Origin: Minisyncoccota bacterium
GTDB lineage: Bacteria > Patescibacteriota > Minisyncoccia > Phycocordibacterales > JAQTLZ01
DNA length: 10,994 nucleotides
NCBI GenBank assembly: GCA_028710915.1
Contig: JAQTTF010000022.1
Span: 1-10,994, forward strand
Direction of reading: 5' to 3'
Position numbers and translations under genes: made by a program
Notes under the pieces: model-generated
What the model was told of the DNA's origin: nothing
Database searches by the model: none
What the model saw: the letters and a program-made list of their open reading frames with translations, nothing else
Shown here: one piece after another, positions 7,144 to 10,994 of the stretch
Numbering within the stretch: position 1 is the first letter of the stretch
Layout: every line of letters begins with the position of its first letter

Positions 7144-7298
7144 TGTGGCTGTACCACTGGCGGATTGGCAAATTGGGATTCTTTTTCGATCTTTAATTTG
7201 TAGGCGTCGGTGAAAATAAGGAGGAGAAAGCTCGCGAGAAGGACAAGAAGAAACCCGACGAGGAACTTAAAGAAGGTTTTATCGAAGAATTTCCACAT
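7140..7298 (-). CDS. Small single-pass membrane protein, 52 aa
   Basis: This short frame reads MWKFFDKTFFKFLVGFLLVL and onward, with one hydrophobic helix at about residues 9-30, then a charged segment KLKIEKE and a Pro/Gln-rich tail ending VVQPQ. The basic residues before the helix suggest a signal-anchor with the tail outside. Support for its reality is strong: the ATG at 7298 lies 6 nt after an extended -10 promoter, and the stop TGA overlaps the ATG of the hydrolase gene (ATGA), the same junction used between the later genes. It may be a partner or membrane anchor of the hydrolase, or mainly serve translational coupling. I do not recognise a named family. Confidence 0.78.
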   Translation of the reverse strand: MWKFFDKTFFKFLVGFLLVLLASFLLLIFTDAYKLKIEKESQFANPPVVQPQ

Positions 7299-7304
7299 AC
7301 TTAT

Positions 7305-7313
7305 ATTGTATCA
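7305..7313 (-). promoter_or_regulatory. Extended -10 promoter of the hydrolase operon (leaderless start)
   Basis: The minus strand reads TGATACAAT, an extended -10 (TGn plus TACAAT), followed by six bases and the ATG at 7298. The region 17 bp upstream (GATATT) is not a good -35, which is normal for extended -10 promoters. The 6-nt gap equals that at the antitoxin promoter and implies a leaderless mRNA. Confidence 0.65.
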
Positions 7314-7319
7314 CTTCCC

Positions 7320-7331
7320 TATTTCGAAATA
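7320..7331. promoter_or_regulatory. 12-bp palindrome next to the hydrolase-operon promoter
   Basis: TATTTCGAAATA is a perfect inverted repeat in the spacer/-35 area of the predicted promoter (starting 10 bp upstream of the -10). This is a plausible operator position, but AT-rich 12-mers of this kind can arise by chance. Confidence 0.35.
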
Positions 7332-7340
7332 TCCACAAAA

Positions 7341-7378
7341 GAAAAGCCCAGCATGCGTGCACGCATGCCGGGCTTTTC
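7341..7378. terminator. Second, bidirectional terminator hairpin
   Basis: The arms GAAAAGCCC (7341-7349) and GGGCTTTTC (7370-7378) enclose an 18-bp palindrome at 7351-7368, with one A/C mismatch between them. On the minus strand the U tract is CTTTTCTTTTG. It is the second of two terminators between the surface-protein gene and the hydrolase operon. Confidence 0.85.
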
Positions 7379-7390
7379 CAATTTCACACA

Positions 7391-7424
7391 AAACAAAAAC
7401 CGCGCTTTCGCGCGGTTTTTGTTT
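7391..7424. terminator. Primary terminator of the surface-protein gene
   Basis: A perfect 15-bp stem is formed by AAACAAAAACCGCGC (7391-7405) and its complement (7410-7424). On the minus strand the loop is GAAA, a stable GNRA tetraloop, and the stem runs into TTTTTGTTTTG. It starts 51 nt after the stop codon. The symmetry makes it able to act on the plus strand too. Confidence 0.93.
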
Positions 7425-7475
7425 AGCTATCCTAACTTAGGCCGAAGTCTCTGAAAGGACCACAAGTAGCTAAAG

Positions 7476-9596
7476 TTAGTTCTTGATCTGGATCGAAGAA
7501 GTTCGATAATCCTGAACTGGGTTTACAGCGTTCACTGTATCTGCTGCAGCTCCCGTAGTAGTTGCAAAGTTTACAGATACGATCTGAAGTCTGTAGTAGT
7601 TCGTAGATGAAGGATCATAGGTAACTGTGAGTTTCATGTTGGCAGTAGAGCCATCATTAATTCTCAAACAGTCAACACTACCCTGACATCCAGCGGCCAA
7701 GAAGGTAACTCCTGCCTGTGAACCATCTTCTTCAACAGCAGATGCTGGTGAAGTGTTAGCAGCTGAAGCGCCTGCAGAAGTCTGAACGTCGTATGTTACG
7801 CCTTCAGTACCTGCCAATGCTGTAGCTGATTTTGTTCCAGTAAGAGGGAGATACACAGTTTCGTCATTCGCAGTAACAGTAAATGGAATTACGAATGTAG
7901 CTGTATCATCACTTGTTGTAGCTGTGGTGTTCTCATTGTAGGTAGCACAATCAGAGAGAGGGCTACAATCAACTTGAGAAACAACAGTAACACCTTGTGA
8001 CTTGAATGTCTGGTTTTCACCAGAAGCTGAACCTTGTGTATTTGCTGTATCACCGTTCTTATCCTGAATATTGAAGTTGCTTGAAGATGTAGGATCTGAC
8101 ATATTTACTGTCAAAGAATCTCCTTGATCGAAGCCTGCCTGACCTGTAGTGTCAGCAATCTTCTTGATCTTTCCAAAGACGGTGTAAGTCTTTGTAGAAC
8201 CTTCTGGGATAGTAATATCATCACTTGAAGTGAAGGTTACTGTCTGGTCTGCAGAAGCAGCAACTGTTTCACTGTCAATTTCATTACCATTTGCATCATT
8301 CTTGCCTTCTACCAATCTCAAGTTGCTTGCCAAGAGGTCATCAGTTGTGACGCCTGTTGAATTAAGATCAACTTTCAATGTACTGAAGGTCATGTCTGAT
8401 CCTTCTGCTCGCAAAGTAATGTAGAGCAATGGAACATCAGATGTTGTGCCTGTGTCAGATACTGTTACGTCACCTGCTGTAGGACCAACTGTTGAGATGT
8501 GCATTGTTACGTTACCAGAGTTTGCAAGAGTCTGGAATTCAAAGTTTTCACCTGTTGTGTGATTGCTTGTGAAGTCAAGAGAACTTGGAACATCGGCAGT
8601 AAGAATCGCGCCACTTCCATCTTCAAATCGAACTTGGTTGACACTAACATTCCAATCGTTACTTGAATCAGCGCCGTCAATATGAGCGACTGCTGTGACA
8701 GCAACGAAGAAGTCAACTTTTTCATTTTGGCTAACAGTTGCTCCAGAAAGAGCGATGCTCTTTGAGTAGTTGTTGCCATCCTTTGTGAAGTCAGCAACGT
8801 TAGCAGAACCAACTTGCTTTGAACCTTCCCAAATAGTTACCTCATCTGCGTATCGATTCAATCGTGTTGAACCACTACCGAAGTTGAAGAGAGTAACCTT
8901 TACACTTGAAACAGAAACATCAGAATCTTCAGCCTTCACTTTGAAGTTTGCGATCTTGACATTGCTGTCTCCTTCCTTCACCTCTGATTCTACATCAGAA
9001 GCTTTGGTGATAGTGATATCTCCTGAACCACCAGATACTGATCCACCAGTTGTAGAACCAGAACATGATTTACCAGTTGTTACACTAAATCCAGAAGTTG
9101 AAGAACAACCTGCTGGAAGTGGTGAACCTCCGTTACATGACATTCCAGTTGTTGAACTGAATTGTGCTCCTGCTGTACATCCTGGAACAACTGAACCTGC
9201 GCAAGACATTCCTGTCGTTGAGCTGAATCCGCTGTTTGAAGTACAACCTGCTGGGAAGTTACCAGATACTGATCCACCAGCTCCAGCATTAAGCTTAGCT
9301 CGTGTGATTGGACCTACATATCCAGCTGCTGGTGTAATACCAACACTTGTCTGATAAGCAGCAACAGCAGCTTTGGTCAAAGGACCGAAAGTGCCAGTTG
9401 CAGCTGGGATATTGAGGAATCCATTCTCAATAAGCCATGTTTGAAGCGCTGATACGTCTGCTCCTGTTGAGCCGACAGTAAGATTTGCGTCGAATGAAGC
9501 TTGAGCAGAAGAAACTCCGCCAACAACAGCAACCATTGTGAGTGCCATTGCCAAACCGAGAAATCCTGCAATAACTGTCTTTGTTTTATAATTCAT
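7476..9596 (-). CDS. S-layer-like surface protein with peptidoglycan-binding domain, 706 aa
   Basis: Residues 1-33 are a signal peptide (likely cleavage after SSAQA). Residues about 38-103 match a PG_binding_1 domain (GADVSALQTWLIENGF, then GTFGPLTKAAVAAYQ and GYVGPITRAKLNA). Three Cys-flanked repeats follow at 117-178, then a Gly/Ser hinge and about 500 residues of beta-rich, Ser/Thr/Asp-rich sequence resembling stacked Ig-like domains, with few lysines late and two further cysteine pairs (CSPLSDC, CQGSVDC). It fits the abundant wall-bound surface or S-layer proteins of Parcubacteria. Codon choice looks narrower than in the neighbours (many GTT, GCT, AAG-type codons), and the unit ends in two strong terminators, both consistent with high expression. 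The start MNYKTKTVIAGF has no adjacent Shine-Dalgarno. Lattice formation itself is inferred. Confidence 0.86.
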   Translation of the reverse strand: MNYKTKTVIAGFLGLAMALTMVAVVGGVSSAQASFDANLTVGSTGADVSALQTWLIENGFLNIPAATGTFGPLTKAAVAAYQTSVGITPAAGYVGPITRAKLNAGAGGSVSGNFPAGCTSNSGFSSTTGMSCAGSVVPGCTAGAQFSSTTGMSCNGGSPLPAGCSSTSGFSVTTGKSCSGSTTGGSVSGGSGDITITKASDVESEVKEGDSNVKIANFKVKAEDSDVSVSSVKVTLFNFGSGSTRLNRYADEVTIWEGSKQVGSANVADFTKDGNNYSKSIALSGATVSQNEKVDFFVAVTAVAHIDGADSSNDWNVSVNQVRFEDGSGAILTADVPSSLDFTSNHTTGENFEFQTLANSGNVTMHISTVGPTAGDVTVSDTGTTSDVPLLYITLRAEGSDMTFSTLKVDLNSTGVTTDDLLASNLRLVEGKNDANGNEIDSETVAASADQTVTFTSSDDITIPEGSTKTYTVFGKIKKIADTTGQAGFDQGDSLTVNMSDPTSSSNFNIQDKNGDTANTQGSASGENQTFKSQGVTVVSQVDCSPLSDCATYNENTTATTSDDTATFVIPFTVTANDETVYLPLTGTKSATALAGTEGVTYDVQTSAGASAANTSPASAVEEDGSQAGVTFLAAGCQGSVDCLRINDGSTANMKLTVTYDPSSTNYYRLQIVSVNFATTTGAAADTVNAVNPVQDYRTSSIQIKN
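9063..9248 (-). repeat. Three tandem Cys-flanked repeats within the surface protein
   Basis: The units at residues 118-132, 140-154 and 164-178 each read C-x6-FSxTTG(M/K)SC, with the two cysteines exactly 14 positions apart and linkers of 7 to 9 residues. They lie between the peptidoglycan-binding domain and the beta-rich body. Each may form a small disulfide loop acting as a stiff spacer. Confidence 0.88.
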
Positions 9597-9624
9597 ATTT
9601 TATTAATTTTTGGAATCACTCTTC

Positions 9625-9652
9625 TCTCCAGATTATTAATAATGAGTGGAGA
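9625..9652 (-). promoter_or_regulatory. Hairpin in the surface-protein 5' UTR
   Basis: TCTCCA (9625-9630) pairs with TGGAGA (9647-9652), enclosing the 12-bp palindrome ATTATTAATAAT (9632-9643). It lies 29 nt before the ATG and could stabilise the transcript. The minus-strand copy of the arm gives GGAGAGAAGAG, too far from the ATG for a normal ribosome-binding site. Confidence 0.4.
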
Positions 9653-9791
9653 AAAAAATTATCCTGATTACGTAATTTGCGAAACACATTTCAGTCTCGA
9701 CTTAAGAACCAAAATGCACTTGCGCTTTTAATCAATCTCGCCTCGACATTTTTTATGTGTTGAAACGATAATGATTCAATGTGTGACTGCT

Positions 9792-9914
9792 TTGCAATTT
9801 CTTGCAAAACACTCTTAACTCACTACCTATACTATTCTCTCTATCTCATATATCGACACAAGATAAAAAGATTAGCTGACGAATTTTGGTCTGAATATGC
9901 AACCATTTGCAACC
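9792..9914. repeat. Two pairs of TGCAA repeats at 10-bp spacing
   Basis: TTGCAA occurs at 9792-9797 and 9802-9807, and TGCAACC at 9898-9904 and 9908-9914. Each pair is spaced exactly 10 bp, one helical turn, about 200 and 300 bp upstream of the surface-protein ATG. They may be binding sites for a regulator. Confidence 0.4.
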
Positions 9915-10031
9915 GAGTCCACACTTCGATTAAGAAGCATGAAAGAATAAGGAATTTCTGTGAATTTACTATGTAAATGTCAACGATCTGTTTCGTTCTT
10001 TCGGACAAATATAACTGAACAGTATCTGGAA

Positions 10032-10060
10032 ATAATTACGCAAGTTTTACGCGAAATTAT
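10032..10060. other. Stem-loop of unknown role
   Basis: ATAATTACGC (10032-10041) pairs with GCGAAATTAT (10051-10060) with one A/A mismatch around a 9-base loop. It is one of three hairpins packed between 10032 and 10229, possibly part of a structured transcript. Confidence 0.4.
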
Positions 10061-10110
10061 CTCACCGCTCAATTATATATCTCTGATTCATACCTGTAAA
10101 ATAAGGCTTA

Positions 10111-10119
10111 TGTGGATAA
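10111..10119 (-). promoter_or_regulatory. Single perfect DnaA box
   Basis: TGTGGATAA is the complement of TTATCCACA, the strongest E. coli-type DnaA box. No second close match, AT-rich unwinding array or dnaA gene is present, so this is at most an isolated DnaA site. Confidence 0.4.
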
Positions 10120-10176
10120 CTGATTTTATTCAAATCAGAGCCAAATATGCGTTATTCTCGATACCCAGAAAGAACT

Positions 10177-10229
10177 GTTGAAAAGCAATAAAATAGCCTT
10201 ATGAGGCCCTTTTTATTGTGTTTTTCAAC
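10177..10229. terminator. Nested hairpin, possible terminator of the winged-helix gene
   Basis: GTTGAAAA (10177-10184) pairs with TTTTCAAC (10222-10229), CAATAAAA (10186-10193) with TTTTATTG (10211-10218), and GCCT with AGGC at the tip. T-rich runs lie on both strands, so it could end minus-strand transcripts from the gene stopping at 10368, about 140 nt upstream, or a plus-strand transcript. Confidence 0.5.
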
Positions 10230-10367
10230 GTGGGTAGAATTGTACTCATATAGGGCCAAAAGTCAATTATCAATACAAGCACTACTATATGGACGTAAAG
10301 AAACGTGAATCATGACAAATTCAAGCTCTTTCGTTCGAAAGGTAAGTTTCAAAATGTATAGAAAAGG

Positions 10368-10982
10368 CTACTTCTTAAGAGAATAGGTGCTCCAGCGTCT
10401 CTCCCCTTGTTTTTCCAGAATACCAGATTTGACCATGCCTATAAGCTGTCTTTGAATGGTTTTTTCACTGCAGTCTTTTACAAACTCTCCTATGTCTTTA
10501 ATAGTTAAAGATTGCTTTGTGCTCTGTTTAAATGTCTTTAAGATCATCTCCTTTCTATCTGTATGAGACGTTTCTCTCGATATCCCTTTATAAAGGACAT
10601 TATGGTCTTTTATATCAATCTGTCTTTTATATTGTCCTTTATAATCTTTTGAACTTGAGCGGGCGGGCAAAAGAGTCTTTAGAACGTCTTTTTCAAAAGT
10701 ATTTCCTCCCAAGACTCCACCGTCTTTCTTATCTAAGGTTTCATTTACTTGAAAAAAATTACTTGGAATTGTGAACGTATTTTCTTCATCTTTTCGAACT
10801 CTTTTTGATTGCAAAGTATCCATAAATATAGCGAATTCTTTCTTGAGGATTACATGATTCATCTCTGATATCATTCCAGCCGCATATCCAATTTCAGTGA
10901 AAGAAAGAATCTCCGATGAAGAAAAATATATGCTTTTTATTTTTGCATCTCTTTCCTTAACCGAAAGACTAATAAGAGACAT
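10368..10982 (-). CDS. Winged-helix-like protein of unknown function, start uncertain
   Basis: The 204-aa frame has three parts. Residues about 10-55 are helical, with SSSEILSFTEIGYAAGMISE and LKKEFAIFMDTL. Residues 60-130 are polar and look disordered. Residues about 140-204 resemble a winged helix-turn-helix: RKEMILKTFKQST, LTIKDIGEFV, SEKTIQRQLIGMVKSGILEKQGERRWSTYSL. The last segment has the classic recognition-helix and wing pattern of DeoR/MarR-like domains. It may be a DNA-binding regulator; a target is not evident, though the surface-protein gene is the next gene downstream. The frame has no stop between the ATG at 10982 and the window edge (GTATCAGACACG), so the true start may lie outside and the gene may be partial. 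No signal peptide or catalytic motif is visible. Confidence 0.72.
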   Translation of the reverse strand: MSLISLSVKERDAKIKSIYFSSSEILSFTEIGYAAGMISEMNHVILKKEFAIFMDTLQSKRVRKDEENTFTIPSNFFQVNETLDKKDGGVLGGNTFEKDVLKTLLPARSSSKDYKGQYKRQIDIKDHNVLYKGISRETSHTDRKEMILKTFKQSTKQSLTIKDIGEFVKDCSEKTIQRQLIGMVKSGILEKQGERRWSTYSLKK

Positions 10983-10994
10983 CGTGTCTGATAC

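Larger units (their letters stand above)
9597..10367. other. 770-nt gap without a convincing gene
   Basis: This AT-rich stretch has short plus-strand frames with low-complexity, Cys/His/Arg-rich translations and no start signals, so I call no gene. It must hold the promoter of the surface protein, but no good -35/-10 pair stands out; the best minus-strand -10-like sequence is GGATAAT near 9655-9665, without a matching -35. Visible elements are a 5'-UTR hairpin (9625-9652), phased TGCAA repeats (9792-9807 and 9898-9914), a hairpin with one mismatch (10032-10060), a perfect DnaA box (10111-10119), and a terminator-like hairpin (10177-10229). I recognise no tRNA, tmRNA, RNase P or SRP RNA. Confidence 0.6.

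Noticed and set aside
7210..7440. 76-aa plus-strand Arg/Lys-rich frame
   Set aside because: It runs through two terminator hairpins and lies opposite the small membrane-protein gene; the basic residues are the complement of that gene's hydrophobic codons.
8770..9354. 194-aa plus-strand frame opposite the surface protein
   Set aside because: It is antisense to the peptidoglycan-binding and Cys-repeat region; its Pro/Val/Glu repeats only mirror the tandem repeats of the real gene.
9501..10181. Three plus-strand frames (76, 65 and 73 aa) upstream of the surface protein
   Set aside because: No ribosome-binding site or promoter placement, low-complexity translations, and the first overlaps the signal-peptide region of a convincing minus-strand gene.
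10020..10230. Replication origin
   Set aside because: Only one DnaA box is present, with no box array, no dnaA or dnaN, and no clear unwinding element.
1..10994. CRISPR array, insertion sequence, tRNA or rRNA genes
   Set aside because: I found no regularly spaced direct repeats, no transposase-like frame with terminal inverted repeats, and no recognisable tRNA or rRNA segment on either strand.

Overview
The window looks like part of a Candidate Phyla Radiation (Patescibacteria, probably Parcubacteria-like) chromosome. The evidence is a large secreted surface protein with an N-terminal peptidoglycan-binding domain and Cys-flanked tandem repeats of the kind common in these bacteria, generally weak or absent Shine-Dalgarno sequences, leaderless-looking promoters, and compact operons with 4-nt overlaps. 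TGA is used as a normal stop, so the recoded Gracilibacteria/Absconditabacteria code is not in use. All convincing genes lie on the minus strand, so the biological reading order runs from high to low coordinates.

Right end (10994 to 9597): a 204-aa protein with a C-terminal winged-helix-like domain and an uncertain start near the window edge, then about 770 nt without a convincing gene. That gap holds several hairpins, paired TGCAA-type repeats at 10-bp spacing and one perfect DnaA box. Next, 9596-7476 encodes a 706-aa exported S-layer-like protein, closed by two strong tandem hairpin terminators.

Centre (7310 to 3003): a four-gene cluster in which every junction is a 4-nt start/stop overlap. 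In order it encodes a 52-aa single-pass membrane protein, a 1076-aa exported protein joining a right-handed beta-helix to a lecithin:cholesterol-acyltransferase-like alpha/beta hydrolase with a visible Ser-Asp-His triad, a 130-aa three-helix membrane protein, and a 174-aa P-loop kinase-like protein starting at TTG. The first gene sits 6 nt after an extended -10 box, so its mRNA is probably leaderless. This surface acyl-hydrolase/kinase cluster is the best candidate for an undescribed system.

Left (2960 to 1): a toxin-antitoxin pair (excisionase-type HTH antitoxin, Doc/Fic toxin) behind a good sigma-70-type promoter and a perfect 18-bp palindrome, with a PurM-family gene 9 nt downstream of the toxin. 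Then comes an orphan 151-aa gene that appears richer in G+C, with a canonical Shine-Dalgarno and its own terminator. Last is rplJ (ribosomal protein L10), cut by the window edge, expressed from a near-consensus promoter through an approximately 200-nt structured leader that may carry L10 autoregulation.

Functional links: the surface protein and the hydrolase are the cell-envelope part of the window, the hydrolase perhaps serving lipid scavenging in an organism expected to lack lipid synthesis. The TA pair, PurM and L10 are separate units. Assignments come from motifs read by eye; no database search was possible.
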